A stretch of 64,000 nucleotides of DNA from a virus. Below the pieces are notes generated by a model, which ran no database searches, had not been told where the DNA came from, and saw only the letters and a list, made by a program, of their open reading frames with translations. Made by a program: the position numbers and the translations under genes. The stretch lies in IMG/VR virus record IMGVR_UViG_3300034105_001195, positions 19,354 to 83,353 of that record. One strand, given 5' to 3'. Shown piece after piece: positions 18,164 to 28,584 of this stretch. The stretch's first letter is position 1, and each line of letters opens with the position of its first letter.

Positions 18164-19969
18164 TTAAAGGCTAACTGACTCTGGCTCTACCACTGTTAGA
18201 AAGAACGGGGTGGAATCGTCACCAGAGGATGACTCTATTAGTGAAAATGAAGTGTCGTTAATCTGATTTACCGTATTTCCCGTATAAAGCAGGTAATGGT
18301 TTAGAATTCTATTTACAGATAGGGTGGTCTCATATACGGCTACGTTATTATACATATGCCCAATCCCAGACTTGGTGTCGTTCTGATTCTGATTAAATTT
18401 GATGCTTGTATCAGATGATGTTAGATTAATTACAATATGATGTGGTGTGTCTACTACTAGGAAGTTCCAGACATTTGTTTCCGCCGTCCTGTCTATGCCA
18501 TTTACATAAATTGAGGATATCCCTGTCTTTGTTATTAGCCCCGCATTATTCCACTCGTACTTTTTAGTAGCACCTGAGAATAGGACATTCTCATTATACT
18601 GAGGTGTGTATATAAGTTCTATGCAAGAAACGGCGGGAATAGAATTTAATGAGAATCCATGTCCATTATACATAGTCAGCCCATTGTACTTATTGTAAGA
18701 AAGGGTCTTGCTATTAAATTTTGGCAAAGCATAGTCATAGTCGGAAGATACATAGTATCCTGAATTATCGCTATAGAAGTTCTTGCCCGTATAGAAAGCT
18801 ATTTCTAGGGATCTGAGAATTGGAAGATACTTACTGGTATCTGCAGAGGATAAGGTTATCCTTAAATAAACAATCTCTGAGAACTGATCATCATTTTTAT
18901 TTATATATGGAAGAGGGCTTCCATTCTTGCAAGTCCGCCAAGCAATATTATCAATGCTTGCCTCTACTAGAATTCCAGTTACATCGTTGCTCCAGTGGAT
19001 TTGAGATGTATCGATATTCAAATAATTAGGCACAATGAAATAGTCTGTAAATGTAAATGATGCAGTTGCTGCAGTCTCTGTCTCTGGTATATAGATATAG
19101 GAATTGTCATCAGATATTGTAATGCCGCCCGTTGCTACTTCAGACCAAGGCTTGGATCCTGGATATGAATAAATAAACTTAGGTCTAAGTGACTCTGTGT
19201 TCATGCTGAAAAGATAGCCATTGTCTGCTGATACAATTTGAGATATGTTTACTTCTTGAGTTCCCTCATTATAATGAGCCAATACCTGGGTACCAGATAA
19301 AGCGTATCTATAGAATCCTACACAGTCTACTACAAATCTACCAGTAGACGGTCCTGATTGAAAGGTTGCTGTCTCATTGGAAAACTTGTATGAGTCTATT
19401 TGCAATGCATCAGCAATAAATCCGTTTATGTATAGGGATAATATATTGCTCTGGAATATACCTACAACATATACTACTTCAGAATTTGATACTGTGGCTT
19501 GAACCTGGTTGGCTCCAACTCTAAATATAATATTGCCGTTCTGATAAAATATGCCCGTATTTGTTGCGGTGTCTCCAACTATTGTTGTGCTTACGTTATA
19601 TCCTGGAAGTGCACACCAAGCCTCTATGGAGAAAGAGTTATCCTTGTAATACTTTGTAGCAATTCCTTTTGGGTTGTATGCAATAATGGTTGAACTTAAA
19701 ACCTCAGTTCCTCTTACCGATCCCGTAACTAAAGGCATAATCTGTTTTGAGGAAGCGGAAGAAGCAGTACCGTTATTTAGACTACCTGAGTAATCGTAAA
19801 TCTGAATTCCGCTTATTTCTCCATAGTTAAGGCCACTATCTTTTAAAGCTTGATATGTTGCATATTGAGACATCAGTTCGGTATACGTGTTAGTTGTACC
19901 CGATTGAACCTCATCTAGTAAATAAAATGAGTTTGGAAAGTCGTTTAAGACTCTACTTTTATATGACAT
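18164..19969 (-). CDS. LamG/concanavalin-like tail or adhesin protein
   Basis: A 601-residue protein that is beta-rich throughout. Residues about 50-235 have the pattern of a LamG/concanavalin A-like jelly roll (NSFSIEAWCALPG; NILSLYINGFIAD; VVDCVGFYRYALSG). A second jelly-roll-like stretch lies near 440-570 (VNGIDRTAETNVWNFLVVD; VNRILNHYLLYTG). Such domains bind glycans, so it is a candidate receptor-binding or virion surface protein. It is the last gene of the fibre block before the portal operon. Confidence 0.65.
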   Translation of the reverse strand: MSYKSRVLNDFPNSFYLLDEVQSGTTNTYTELMSQYATYQALKDSGLNYGEISGIQIYDYSGSLNNGTASSASSKQIMPLVTGSVRGTEVLSSTIIAYNPKGIATKYYKDNSFSIEAWCALPGYNVSTTIVGDTATNTGIFYQNGNIIFRVGANQVQATVSNSEVVYVVGIFQSNILSLYINGFIADALQIDSYKFSNETATFQSGPSTGRFVVDCVGFYRYALSGTQVLAHYNEGTQEVNISQIVSADNGYLFSMNTESLRPKFIYSYPGSKPWSEVATGGITISDDNSYIYIPETETAATASFTFTDYFIVPNYLNIDTSQIHWSNDVTGILVEASIDNIAWRTCKNGSPLPYINKNDDQFSEIVYLRITLSSADTSKYLPILRSLEIAFYTGKNFYSDNSGYYVSSDYDYALPKFNSKTLSYNKYNGLTMYNGHGFSLNSIPAVSCIELIYTPQYNENVLFSGATKKYEWNNAGLITKTGISSIYVNGIDRTAETNVWNFLVVDTPHHIVINLTSSDTSIKFNQNQNDTKSGIGHMYNNVAVYETTLSVNRILNHYLLYTGNTVNQINDTSFSLIESSSGDDSTPFFLTVVEPESVSL

Positions 19970-19987
19970 TCCATCCTCCTCTTTTAA

Positions 19988-20185
19988 TTAAAGTGCTGCT
20001 ATTTGTGTTTGCTTTTCAGCAATAAGTGATTCAAGCTTTGATACTGAATCTGCATTTGGCTCTGCTTTTGCATTTTCTGCAATAAGCTGAACTTCCAAAG
20101 AGTACATCTGGTACTCAAGGTTTCTTACTTCTGCATCAACAATTGCTGCTTTTTCATCATTTGTTAACTTTGTATATGTTGCCAT
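19988..20185 (-). CDS. Small helical protein of the fibre block
   Basis: A 65-residue predicted helical coiled-coil protein (VRNLEYQMYSLEVQLIAENA). It has a good AAGGAG site and lies between fibre genes with a gap of about 13 bases on its right. Like the small genes at 20199, 23333 and 24303, it follows a fibre gene, so it may be a fibre chaperone or trimerisation helper. That role is inference only. Confidence 0.65.
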   Translation of the reverse strand: MATYTKLTNDEKAAIVDAEVRNLEYQMYSLEVQLIAENAKAEPNADSVSKLESLIAEKQTQIAAL

Positions 20186-20198
20186 TTTATTCTCCTTT

Positions 20199-20381
20199 TT
20201 ATAATTCAGCCAGTAGCTGGCTGTATGTGTTTTTTTCAGACTTTGCGTTTTCTAAAATAGTGCTATTAGAAACTTTGTGATCTTCGGGTTCATCCTTAAA
20301 TGGCTCAAGCCTAAATATTAAATCATTTAATATTTCAATTTTACCATTTAAAATTTCTTTTTTCTCTTCTATTGATATCAT
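20199..20381 (-). CDS. Small helical protein of the fibre block
   Basis: A 60-residue protein starting MISIEEKKEILNGKIEIL; this ATG is chosen because it has a GGGAG site and sits one base after the stop of the fibre gene upstream. The protein is charged and probably helical. Its neighbours suggest a fibre-associated chaperone; I do not recognise a family. Confidence 0.6.
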   Translation of the reverse strand: MISIEEKKEILNGKIEILNDLIFRLEPFKDEPEDHKVSNSTILENAKSEKNTYSQLLAEL

Positions 20382-20382
20382 A

Positions 20383-22245
20383 TTACTCCCAAGAGGTGTA
20401 TGCAGACCAAGCTGACGTGCTTGATCCTGTGGCTCTTGCTCTCCATCTAGCATAGCTATAAGTTGAGCTATTTCTTGTTACCGTTTTATTTCCGCCTCCA
20501 TTAACTGAGCCTGATGATGATGCTGATACTGTGCTTCCATTAGAGCTAAGCTGTAGTTCCCAATCGTAGCCCGTAGGCGTTCCGCCAGTGCCTTGACTAA
20601 TTGATAGCGTCCAAGTGTAATAGGAGCTAATATACCCATCATAGTTATTTGAAACACCTGGAACCCCTGGAGCTGTAACTGGATTTGTAGACGGACCCTT
20701 TTCAATAGATGAGGCCTCGCTACTTGTTCCTGCAGAGTTAGACGCTGTTGCAAAAGCTTTAAAATAATATCCCGCATCTGCTGCAACTACATCATAACTT
20801 ACTGAAGAAGAATAGCTCTGCGCCCGTGTTGTTTCATAGGAAGCAACATTCTGTGTTCCTCTTGTAATCTTAATAAAATACGATGTAGGTGATCCTGCCC
20901 ACCCGCTTGTAGAAGCAGATAGAGTGTTTCCTGTTGATGCTGTACCCGAAAAGGATACGGTTCCTCCTGAAGGAATAACTACTGGCTGTGCTAGTGGTCC
21001 ACCTTCTGTTCCTGGAGTAAATGTTCCACCATTTGATGTTCCTCCTGAATTTGTTGCAGTTGCAAAAACTCTATAGTAATATCTGCCACCTCCGTCGTAG
21101 TCGGATGCTGGAATAGTATAAGTTGCACTTGAGGATGTAGAAGATGCTACAAATGTTTCGTTTGTATTAACATTTGGTGTTCCTCTATATAGTCTCAAGT
21201 CATATGATGTTGGGCTATTACTCCAAGATCCAACTCCGTAAGTTAATGTTTGTCCTACTGTATATCCTCCAGTTGGAGAAAGTGTGGGTGCAGATGTATT
21301 TACAGGAACTGGATTTGCTAATGATACTGTAGCGCTTGTTCTATACCCAGAATACTTTATTGTTGCTGCTACAGGTGTTGATGTTTGAACTCCATAACCC
21401 TGACTATTTGTTGATCTTGGGTATACTGTAAAATTTCTTGCGTTATCATCTGGTGGGGTATATATGTAATTATTATTGGTGCCTGGTGACACATTTGTAA
21501 AATAATTACCATTTACATATATATCATATGAAATAGCACCTGCGGCAACTGGCCAAGTTAAGTAAAGTTGTCTACTTGTATTAACACCTCTAATTGAAAC
21601 GCTTGCATCGCCTGCTGTTCCTGTTCCAGAGAACTGCTTTGCTCCAGAATTTACTGAAGGAGTTCCTGCGGTTCCTCCGCCAACTGCTTCATAATAAGTA
21701 GATATATTGTCAAGTGTAGTAAAGCTTCCAGAATATGATAGACCTGTGTTTCCAATTGAAACTGAGCTTGGCGTATTAGGTGTTGCTGTGTTATCAAATG
21801 CGCTTAAGGATGTAACTTGTGGAAGCATAGTTATTCCAGTTGATATTGTTATTGGCGTTGATCCTCTTTGGTTTATTGCTGTTATTCTACATCCTATTAT
21901 TATTTCTGCATCGGCAGCTACTGTTGTATATGTATTATTTGTTGCACCAGATATATCTGATCCCGCCCTTGTCCACTGGTAAGAATAAGATGTTGGGTTG
22001 TATGCATCATTTGCATTCCATGAACCAACTGATGCGGTATAAACACAACCAATTCTTCCCGCTGTTCCGCTTGTTGCAGATATAGAAGGAGATGCAGTAT
22101 TTACTGGAAACTCTGGATAACTTATTGCCCAGTTTGCACCATTAAAAATCCATGCTTGTTTTGCAGTAAGCCACTGCGCCCCATTATAAAGTTTTAATGA
22201 TTTTTGATTGTACCAATTTGTGCCATCATATGCTTTTATAGTCAT
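20383..22245 (-). CDS. Tail fibre with tandem Ig/FN3-like domains
   Basis: A 620-residue Ser/Thr/Gly-rich protein. The N-terminal 50 residues repeat a 'YDGTNWYNQKSLKLYNGAQW' style motif (W-rich short repeats) that may anchor it. After that come at least five Ig/FN3-like modules (for example TPTSYDLRLYRGTPNVNTNE and SPTSYFIKITRGTQNVASYE, clearly duplicated copies). The last module is an FN3-like GYDWELQLSSNGS. It probably projects from the virion and binds host surface polymers. Confidence 0.75.
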   Translation of the reverse strand: MTIKAYDGTNWYNQKSLKLYNGAQWLTAKQAWIFNGANWAISYPEFPVNTASPSISATSGTAGRIGCVYTASVGSWNANDAYNPTSYSYQWTRAGSDISGATNNTYTTVAADAEIIIGCRITAINQRGSTPITISTGITMLPQVTSLSAFDNTATPNTPSSVSIGNTGLSYSGSFTTLDNISTYYEAVGGGTAGTPSVNSGAKQFSGTGTAGDASVSIRGVNTSRQLYLTWPVAAGAISYDIYVNGNYFTNVSPGTNNNYIYTPPDDNARNFTVYPRSTNSQGYGVQTSTPVAATIKYSGYRTSATVSLANPVPVNTSAPTLSPTGGYTVGQTLTYGVGSWSNSPTSYDLRLYRGTPNVNTNETFVASSTSSSATYTIPASDYDGGGRYYYRVFATATNSGGTSNGGTFTPGTEGGPLAQPVVIPSGGTVSFSGTASTGNTLSASTSGWAGSPTSYFIKITRGTQNVASYETTRAQSYSSSVSYDVVAADAGYYFKAFATASNSAGTSSEASSIEKGPSTNPVTAPGVPGVSNNYDGYISSYYTWTLSISQGTGGTPTGYDWELQLSSNGSTVSASSSGSVNGGGNKTVTRNSSTYSYARWRARATGSSTSAWSAYTSWE

Positions 22246-22253
22246 ATGTTATC

Positions 22254-23330
22254 CTAGTAGAAAATATATAAATCGCCAGCTGCAGTGCCAGTTGGTGGCG
22301 TTCCAGTTGTGTTATAGAATATTTTATTTGAGTTTGCTGTATTAGTTCCATTTGAATATGCAGTAGTTGCAAGATTTATATTTGCACCTAATGATACTGG
22401 TGAGTTGTTAATTGAGATTGATGAATTGGCAAGCATTGTATTTGTAATCGATCCCGCCGAAGGAGTAAATGCTGGACCTTGTGGTCCAGTTGGACCAGCT
22501 GGTCCCTGTATTCCTTGAACACCCTGCGCTCCTTGTGAACCAGTAGCGCCAGTTAAACCTTGTATGCCCTGTGTGCCTTGTTCTCCAGTGTCGCCTTTAG
22601 GTCCTTGTATTCCTTGTGGACCTAAATTAGAAACTGTAATAGAACCAGCCATTGATGAGTGGTATTCGCAAGCATAATAAAGTTGAGGAGCATTAAATGG
22701 AACTTCAAATATAATTGTTCCATTATCCCGTGTTCCTGAAGATAGTGTTACTCCAGTAGAATAAACACTTCCTGCGCTATATGCACCTGAAACTGTTTGA
22801 ATCCAAAATGGATGTCCGACAGCATTAACATTAATTATATATCTATGTCCCCGAATAAAAGATAAAGTTGGATTAGCAGAACCATTAATCGTATAAGATC
22901 CTGATCCTGAGTTTGTAACTGCTAATGTTATTCCGCCTGAAGGTCCTGTTGCGCCAGTTAGTCCTTGAATTCCTTGAATACCCTGAATACCTTGTGGGCC
23001 TTGCGGTCCTACAATTTGACCAGCAGATGTCCAATCTGAACCGCCCCATATATAAAGGTCTCCATCTGCGTCAACAATTCTTGCATCATTTGCACTATTG
23101 CCAGTTGCTGGTAGTAGGGCAACGGTTGCTACTGATGCTTTAACATTAATAGATGTTCCTTGAGGTCCTATGGGGCCTGCAGGGCCTTGTGGGCCTACTT
23201 CTCCTTGTGGTCCTTGAGCGCCAGTTGCAATTCTTTGTAGGTTCCAGGCGATTCCATCCCAAATCCATGTGCTTCCGCCAGCGGTAAATGATTGATTTAC
23301 TGTTGGGCTATTTGGAAAGTCTATTGCCAT
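22254..23330 (-). CDS. Collagen-like tail fibre with cupredoxin-like domain
   Basis: A 358-residue protein. Residues 1-33 carry the [15 protein letters not shown]...WIWDGIAW module shared with 23587-24300 and 39581-39787. Collagen-like GPQ/GPA repeats lie at 38-58, 107-130 and 236-292. Residues 60-105 hold an '[15 protein letters not shown]' module. Residues about 135-233 look like a cupredoxin, with His173 (GHPFW) and Cys221-x2-His224-x2-Met227, the ligand set of a type 1 copper site. It is a virion fibre by context; copper binding is inferred. Confidence 0.78.
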   Translation of the reverse strand: MAIDFPNSPTVNQSFTAGGSTWIWDGIAWNLQRIATGAQGPQGEVGPQGPAGPIGPQGTSINVKASVATVALLPATGNSANDARIVDADGDLYIWGGSDWTSAGQIVGPQGPQGIQGIQGIQGLTGATGPSGGITLAVTNSGSGSYTINGSANPTLSFIRGHRYIINVNAVGHPFWIQTVSGAYSAGSVYSTGVTLSSGTRDNGTIIFEVPFNAPQLYYACEYHSSMAGSITVSNLGPQGIQGPKGDTGEQGTQGIQGLTGATGSQGAQGVQGIQGPAGPTGPQGPAFTPSAGSITNTMLANSSISINNSPVSLGANINLATTAYSNGTNTANSNKIFYNTTGTPPTGTAAGDLYIFY

Positions 23331-23332
23331 TG

Positions 23333-23587
23333 TTATGCCCCTATCCCTGCTATTGCTCTTGCTTCATCTTCAGTTAATCCTAATGCCTCAAGCTTTGCAA
23401 TAGCCGATACAACTAATTGATTTTTTTCATTTTTAATTTGATCTACCGTTTCAAATGCTGCTAAAAATTCTTGTTTAGTAAACCCAGGTGTTTCATCTTT
23501 CCATATAATATCTTCATATGTTGTTCCAGAGCTATAAAATTCTTTATCTGAAGATAAGTAATGTAATACTTCATAATAAGTTGCCAT
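23333..23587 (-). CDS. Small fibre-associated protein (possible fibre chaperone)
   Basis: An 84-residue protein starting [17 protein letters not shown]; the start is taken from the TAATG overlap with the stop of the fibre gene upstream. The C-terminus (SAIAKLEALGLTEDEARAIAG) resembles the helical 'L..LGLTEDEA' ending common in small proteins next to phage tail fibres. Probably translated in step with the fibre. Confidence 0.65.
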   Translation of the reverse strand: MATYYEVLHYLSSDKEFYSSGTTYEDIIWKDETPGFTKQEFLAAFETVDQIKNEKNQLVVSAIAKLEALGLTEDEARAIAGIGA

Positions 23588-24300
23588 TATGGTGTTACCT
23601 CCATCAATAACATTGTGCTTTCTCCATTTATCCACTGCATGTATATAAATCCATTTTGATCAACACCATTTGAATTACTAATTGATCTTTGGGCTTGAGT
23701 TTTATAAGTGACTGGCGATGTTGTTGCAGGAGTATCAATAAATACTCCGCCTACATCTGCAGAGGATGTACCTGTATCTCCTGTCCAAAGAGTGTTACCT
23801 CCAAAACTTCCTATTGAAGTTGAACCTCTAAGTACTGGGAACAATAATCCAAAGTCTCCAGTCCCACTAAGTTTTCTTAACCCATTTTGATTTACAAAAA
23901 TTACAATTTTATTTGATGCGGAAGTTGGAGTAATTGTAGCACTTAGCCCAGTATCAACAGCACTTGCGCCTATACTTGCTGTAACTATAATATTTGTTGA
24001 ACCTCTAACTATTTGAACTACTTTCCCAAGTCCTTGCGCTCCTGTTGCACCCGTTAGTCCTTGTATGCCCTGAATTCCTTGAGGGCCCGTAGGTCCTGCT
24101 ATACCCTGAATTCCTTGTGCGCCCGTTGGTCCTGCGGGACCTGTTAATCCTTGAATGCCTTGGGGTCCTTGTGGACCTGTAGGTCCTGTTACGCCCGTTC
24201 TAACAACGTTCCACCGAGAACCATTCCATGTCCATGAGTTTGTTCCTACAGTAAATACTTGATTTAATGTGGGGGAATTTGGAAAATCTATTGCTGCCAT
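23587..24300 (-). CDS. Short collagen-like tail fibre
   Basis: A 237-residue protein. The N-terminal module ([20 protein letters not shown]) is shared with two other fibre genes. Residues about 38-92 are GPQGIQG-type collagen repeats. Residues 95-237 form a C-terminal beta-rich head ([20 protein letters not shown]). It follows the small gene 24303 and overlaps the next one by a TAATG. Confidence 0.78.
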   Translation of the reverse strand: MAAIDFPNSPTLNQVFTVGTNSWTWNGSRWNVVRTGVTGPTGPQGPQGIQGLTGPAGPTGAQGIQGIAGPTGPQGIQGIQGLTGATGAQGLGKVVQIVRGSTNIIVTASIGASAVDTGLSATITPTSASNKIVIFVNQNGLRKLSGTGDFGLLFPVLRGSTSIGSFGGNTLWTGDTGTSSADVGGVFIDTPATTSPVTYKTQAQRSISNSNGVDQNGFIYMQWINGESTMLLMEVTP

Positions 24301-24302
24301 TG

Positions 24303-24434
24303 TTATTCCCCTATCTCTGTAACTACTCTAGCGTTGCATCTTGCTTCCGCTTCATTAATAGAATCAATTTCTTCTTGAGTTAAATCTCTTTCAACTAGTT
24401 GCTGTAACACAACATCGTATTCTGTTATTTTCAT
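24303..24434 (-). CDS. 43-residue fibre-block protein
   Basis: A short frame starting [18 protein letters not shown] and ending VVTEIGE, lying exactly between two collagen-like fibre genes with gaps of one and two bases. It is acidic and helical, with the '[10 protein letters not shown]' pattern seen in other small fibre-associated proteins. The tight packing supports a real gene. Confidence 0.55.
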   Translation of the reverse strand: MKITEYDVVLQQLVERDLTQEEIDSINEAEARCNARVVTEIGE

Positions 24435-24435
24435 T

Positions 24436-26250
24436 TTATGATAGCCCCCATAGAGTCCAAGTTCCACCTGTCCAAGTTTCATTTACTACTTGAAAGTTTA
24501 CTGAATTAATAGCTGAGGCTCCTGTATATGTACCAGCGCCTCTTACTGTAATCATTGTTTGAGTTGTTCCATACAAACTGCTTTGTCCTAATCCGCTAGA
24601 AATCAATTCCCAATGCTTTGTTCCAGTACTATTTGCATTTCTAATATGGAATTTTCCAGAGTTGTATCTGAAAGTTGTTATAGGCTCTGGCGGATTTAGA
24701 TATACTGAAGCACCAGCACTTCCTCCAAATACCCAATCTCCTCCGCCTGTATAATTATTATTGTCTCCGTTAACCTTAACAATCAACGAGTTTCCGAGAA
24801 CTCCGTTGTTTGAAGTACATGTAAGTCCAGTCCACTCAAGAATTAACTCTTTATATGCTCCCGCTAATCCTGTAAATGATGAAAAGAATCCTGAGCTTGA
24901 TGTATAAGGAGTTCCAATTAAGCTCCAAGTTCCACCGCTTGCGCCTGCTGGACCTGCTGGACCTGCTGGTCCTTGTGGGCCTGCTTGAGAATTTCCAAAT
25001 TCAATCCATGATGAGTCATAATAAATATATGTAAGTCCATCATCTGAGTTATACCAAGCTTGTCCTTCTACTGGATTTGCAGGAGGTGTTGTTGCTACTA
25101 CTGAGAATGTTGCTTTTGATCCCGCCTCACCTTGTGGGCCTTGCGGGCCTTGTGGGCCCTGTGGACCAACGATCTGACCTGCAGAAGACCAAGATGAGCC
25201 ATTCCAAATATAAAGGTCTCCATCTGCATCAACAATTCTTGCATCGTTTACAGTATTTCCTGTTGAAGGCAATGCTGCTACAGTTAAAGAAGATGCTTTA
25301 AGATTTATAGATACGCCTTGTGGTCCTTGAATTCCTTGTGGGCCTTGTGCACCTGTTGCGCCTGCGGGACCAGATAAAGATGATCCTGTTTCTACCCAAT
25401 ATGAATCATAGTATGTATAACTTCTGCCGTTATCTGAATTAAACCACGCCTGTCCATTTACTGGACTTGCTGGTGGTGTTGAAGATGTAATAGAAAATGT
25501 TGCTTTAGATCCTTCTGGTCCCGTCGGTCCAGTTAAACCTTGCGGTCCCTGTGGACCTTGCGGTCCAGTTGCGCCTGTGATTCCTTGTGGACCCGTTGAT
25601 CCTTGTGGACCCTGTGGGCCCTGTGCGCCTGTTTCACCAGTTAGTCCTTGTATGCCCTGTGGACCTTGCGGTCCTGTTGCACCTGTTGGTCCTGTTGCAC
25701 CTGTTGGTCCTTGAATTGTTCCAACATTAATCCAGTTGCTACTTACCAAATCCCAAACATATAGGTTACCTGAGATTAAATATCCATCTCCAGCACTCCC
25801 AGTTGGTTGTGCTGCTTGTAATGCTGCAAGTGATGCATAAGAACCAAGTATCTGTACTCCAGTTCCAGTGTCACCTTTGTCGCCTTTAATTCCTTGAATA
25901 CCTTGTGGGCCTTGTGCACCTGTTGCGCCAGTTGCGCCAGTTAAACCTGTTAATCCTTGTGGACCTTGAGGTCCTGTTGCGCCAGTAGATCCTGTTGGTC
26001 CTGCAACAGTACTTGCTGCACCTGTTTCACCTTGTGGTCCTTGCGGACCTTGTGGTCCTGTTGCACCTGTAGGACCTTGTGGTCCTGTTGCACCTGTAGG
26101 GCCTTGTGCACCTGTTGCGCCAGTTGGGCCTGGATTGTTTGTTAAATAATTATCTATATCTGTAGCTAAATAGCCAAGATCTCTTGGGACATCGGGCGAC
26201 ATGTCTAATGTCGGATATCTAAATGTTTTAGGCGTTGTATTTCCTGGCAT
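24436..26250 (-). CDS. Long collagen-like tail fibre
   Basis: A 604-residue protein starting [18 protein letters not shown]. Collagen-type triplets ([10 protein letters not shown]) occupy about residues 38-130, 182-240 and several later blocks. Between them lie 45-residue 'lectin-like' modules ([40 protein letters not shown]; two [24 protein letters not shown] copies). Residues 440-604 form a globular beta head. The ATG has no ribosome site; a TGGTATAAT ends six bases upstream, so transcription probably starts on the ATG. Confidence 0.85.
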   Translation of the reverse strand: MPGNTTPKTFRYPTLDMSPDVPRDLGYLATDIDNYLTNNPGPTGATGAQGPTGATGPQGPTGATGPQGPQGPQGETGAASTVAGPTGSTGATGPQGPQGLTGLTGATGATGAQGPQGIQGIKGDKGDTGTGVQILGSYASLAALQAAQPTGSAGDGYLISGNLYVWDLVSSNWINVGTIQGPTGATGPTGATGPQGPQGIQGLTGETGAQGPQGPQGSTGPQGITGATGPQGPQGPQGLTGPTGPEGSKATFSITSSTPPASPVNGQAWFNSDNGRSYTYYDSYWVETGSSLSGPAGATGAQGPQGIQGPQGVSINLKASSLTVAALPSTGNTVNDARIVDADGDLYIWNGSSWSSAGQIVGPQGPQGPQGPQGEAGSKATFSVVATTPPANPVEGQAWYNSDDGLTYIYYDSSWIEFGNSQAGPQGPAGPAGPAGASGGTWSLIGTPYTSSSGFFSSFTGLAGAYKELILEWTGLTCTSNNGVLGNSLIVKVNGDNNNYTGGGDWVFGGSAGASVYLNPPEPITTFRYNSGKFHIRNANSTGTKHWELISSGLGQSSLYGTTQTMITVRGAGTYTGASAINSVNFQVVNETWTGGTWTLWGLS

Positions 26251-26256
26251 TTTTAA

Positions 26257-26265
26257 ATTATACCA
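26257..26265 (-). promoter_or_regulatory. Extended -10 promoter, leaderless start of fibre gene
   Basis: The minus strand reads TGGTATAAT, then six bases, then ATG at 26250. The expected start of transcription coincides with the A of the start codon. Confidence 0.6.
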
Positions 26266-26309
26266 TTCTCAGGGTTATAAGCCTTTTAAAAGCTTACTAT
26301 TTGAGCCTT

Positions 26310-26567
26310 TCATTGTCTATCTGGTTTTACATCCCAAGTAGCGTAATGTTCTTTCCAGTTATCCGTCCCATAAAAGTCCATCTGAGATGAAATGAAATCA
26401 TCGCCTTCTGGTAGTCTTTTTTGTGTGCGTGTTCCAGAAATCCCATACCATCTAACGAGGGGGGAACTACAAGTATCACAGGTATAACCTGGATCTTCTT
26501 CTTTAATACTTCTAAAATGAGTATACTGAACTTTACACTCTTGGCATTCATATTGATATGATGGCAT
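26310..26567 (-). CDS. FmdB-like zinc ribbon protein
   Basis: An 85-residue protein with Cys-x2-Cys (CQEC) and a second Cys-x2-Cys (CDTC) about 20 residues later, in the start pattern (MPSYQYECQEC) of small FmdB-type zinc ribbons. The C-terminal 35 residues (DDFISSQMDFYGTDNWKEHY) are not part of that family. Function unknown; it is isolated within the fibre block and could act in regulation or as an assembly factor. Confidence 0.75.
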   Translation of the reverse strand: MPSYQYECQECKVQYTHFRSIKEEDPGYTCDTCSSPLVRWYGISGTRTQKRLPEGDDFISSQMDFYGTDNWKEHYATWDVKPDRQ

Positions 26568-26618
26568 GTTAACTCTTTTCTATGATGCCTTAATTATAGC
26601 AAATTGTGCTAGTAATTA

Positions 26619-28178
26619 CTAGAAGGTAATTGTTCCTGATCCCGCCGTAAACCGATAAACTCTATATCCTGAACGAGTTGGTTGATTATAAGTTAACGTT
26701 CCAGGAATTGTTGTAATGGCTGGGTATGTGTCTGGGTAAGCAATAACTACTACACCAGATCCGCCTGAGCCTCCATTGCCACCGCCACCTGCACCGCTAT
26801 TTCCTCCTGCGCCTCCGCCGCCGCCAGTGTTTGCTGTTCCTGGTGTACCATTGGAAATTCCATTAGCTCCTGCGCCTCCGCCGCCAGAACCACCAGCGCC
26901 ACTTGCTCCACCATAATTATTTTGTCCTGGTCCTCCTCCTCCAGCATAAGTTAAAGATGAGCCCGTAATTGAATAGGATAAACCTGCGCCGCCTGCGCCG
27001 CCATTAGATCCACCTACTGCGCCAGCCCCTCCGCCTCCGCCGCCTGCATATGGATTACCTTGGCCAGATCCTCCGCTATTACCTTGTCCTGAAGTTCCTG
27101 CTCCGCCGACACCTGGTAAAGGGCTACCGCCGCCTGCGCCGCCTCCGCCTGAACCACCAGATCCTCCTGCGGTTCCATCTTGACATTTTCCTGCTCCGCC
27201 ACCAACGCTTATTAAGTTATCAAAAACTGAATTACTTCCATTTGAACCATTTCTTAAAGGATTACTTGATCCACCATTACTTGCTCCAAGGCCACCGTTG
27301 CCACCATTACCAACTGTTACTAAGAATGACAAAGAACCAGCAACGCTTTTAGTTCCGTATAATAATCCTCCTGCACCGCCACCTCCTGAAGAACCGTCCC
27401 CTACTACTGCTCCTGCTGCACCGCCACCTCCAGCTACAACCAAGTATTCAACTGTTGGGGTGATTGCTCTTGATATTATATTAAATGATCTTGGTATTAT
27501 GTTAAGTCCATCTGATGCATTAACAGTAAACGAATACGTTGTATCAGTTGTTATTTCTGGCAGTGTTCCTGAAATTACTCCTGTTGAAGAATTTAAAGAA
27601 ACGCCAGAAGGAAGTGTTGATCCACTTGCTAATGCATATGTTATAGTATTAGAATCTGAGTCCGTTGCCGATAAAGCAGACAAGGTAATACTTACTTGCT
27701 CATTAAACGTACCTAAAGATCCGCTTGCTGTAACCCAGACTGGATTAGCATTTACATACAAAGCATCTGGAATTAATCCAAATAGATTTGAAGGGTTTGT
27801 AACCTTTATATCATAAGGCTCATACGCATTAGACAGGCCTGTAAATGTAGCAGTTAGTTGAACTAATGAATTAAATGTAGTTGAAGAAGCATTTATTTGT
27901 ACTCCATTTGTGCCGATTGCGGTTGCATATGCACCGTTGACAAAGTTTGTTCCATAAATAGTAATTACACCTGAGTCTGTTGCTTCTGAATAATTTCCTG
28001 AAATAGAAGAAACTCCAGGAACTTCCTGAACAATATTTTCCCAATTCCCAGCAGCTGTATATAACTCTAGTCTCTGAGCTTCACCATTTGAGTACAATTG
28101 GCCAGTTCCTGGATTAGCAGGACGACCTGCATTATTTCCAAACGGAATTCCTGAACCTGATGATTTCTTAATAGCCAT
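26619..28178 (-). CDS. Tail fibre: IPT and Ig modules plus glycine-rich head
   Basis: A 519-residue protein; the start at 28178 (MAIKKSSGSGIPFG) is set by the TAATG overlap with the gene upstream. Residues about 50-145 form an IPT/TIG-like Ig domain, 145-245 a putative Ig (He-PIG, 'SLNSSTGVISGTLP') and 250-485 a glycine-rich domain (VEYLVVAGGGGAAG) ending in a small beta cap. The same IPT plus He-PIG order is seen in 28585-30135. Gly-rich heads of this kind occur in phage adhesins. Confidence 0.8.
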   Translation of the reverse strand: MAIKKSSGSGIPFGNNAGRPANPGTGQLYSNGEAQRLELYTAAGNWENIVQEVPGVSSISGNYSEATDSGVITIYGTNFVNGAYATAIGTNGVQINASSTTFNSLVQLTATFTGLSNAYEPYDIKVTNPSNLFGLIPDALYVNANPVWVTASGSLGTFNEQVSITLSALSATDSDSNTITYALASGSTLPSGVSLNSSTGVISGTLPEITTDTTYSFTVNASDGLNIIPRSFNIISRAITPTVEYLVVAGGGGAAGAVVGDGSSGGGGAGGLLYGTKSVAGSLSFLVTVGNGGNGGLGASNGGSSNPLRNGSNGSNSVFDNLISVGGGAGKCQDGTAGGSGGSGGGGAGGGSPLPGVGGAGTSGQGNSGGSGQGNPYAGGGGGGAGAVGGSNGGAGGAGLSYSITGSSLTYAGGGGPGQNNYGGASGAGGSGGGGAGANGISNGTPGTANTGGGGGAGGNSGAGGGGNGGSGGSGVVVIAYPDTYPAITTIPGTLTYNQPTRSGYRVYRFTAGSGTITF

Positions 28179-28582
28179 TATATGAAACTCCATCCTAGCG
28201 TTGTACCTGTATAAATTAATGTAGTTACTGATTGATCTACGTCAATTATAGCATCTTCTGTTAAACCATTGATCTTATTTCCATTACGGGATAAGGTAAT
28301 ATTATTTGTTCCCGCCGATCCTGTTGCATCAAATATAATAATTTCTTGCCCAAGTGTTGGGCTTGCAGGAAGTGTTAATGTTCTTGCTGCTGCTGTATCA
28401 ACAAAATATCTGCGTCCCGCAACTAATGTTGTGTTTGCAGAAATTGCAAGATTTACCTCTTGCTTATATGAACCAAGGGCGGAATTAAGAGCTGCAGTAT
28501 CTACATAGTCTCCAGGTAAAGCAGCTTGTACTCCAACATATTGCCATGTTGTTCCATCCCATACTTTAATTACTTTAGCCAT
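28178..28582 (-). CDS. Small beta-helical tail protein
   Basis: A 134-residue protein whose residues 40-134 (ANTTLVAGRRYFVDTAAA... NGNKING...LIYTGTTLGWSF) repeat the C-terminal domain of the 32928-34811 fibre (RYFVTSASA...NGNKINGG). It is therefore a free-standing copy of a fibre head domain. The N-terminus has a 'VWDGTTWQYVG' module. It is coupled by TAATG to the next fibre gene. Confidence 0.7.
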   Translation of the reverse strand: MAKVIKVWDGTTWQYVGVQAALPGDYVDTAALNSALGSYKQEVNLAISANTTLVAGRRYFVDTAAARTLTLPASPTLGQEIIIFDATGSAGTNNITLSRNGNKINGLTEDAIIDVDQSVTTLIYTGTTLGWSFI

Positions 28583-28584
28583 TA

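Noticed and set aside
25957-26145. Cys/Trp-rich plus-strand frame opposite collagen repeats
   Set aside because: A simple consequence of GGN-CCN repeat codons read in antisense; no regulatory signals.
22254-26250. Possible diversity-generating retroelement target region in the fibre genes
   Set aside because: No reverse transcriptase and no template repeat with adenine-specific differences were found; the repeats are collagen triplets.
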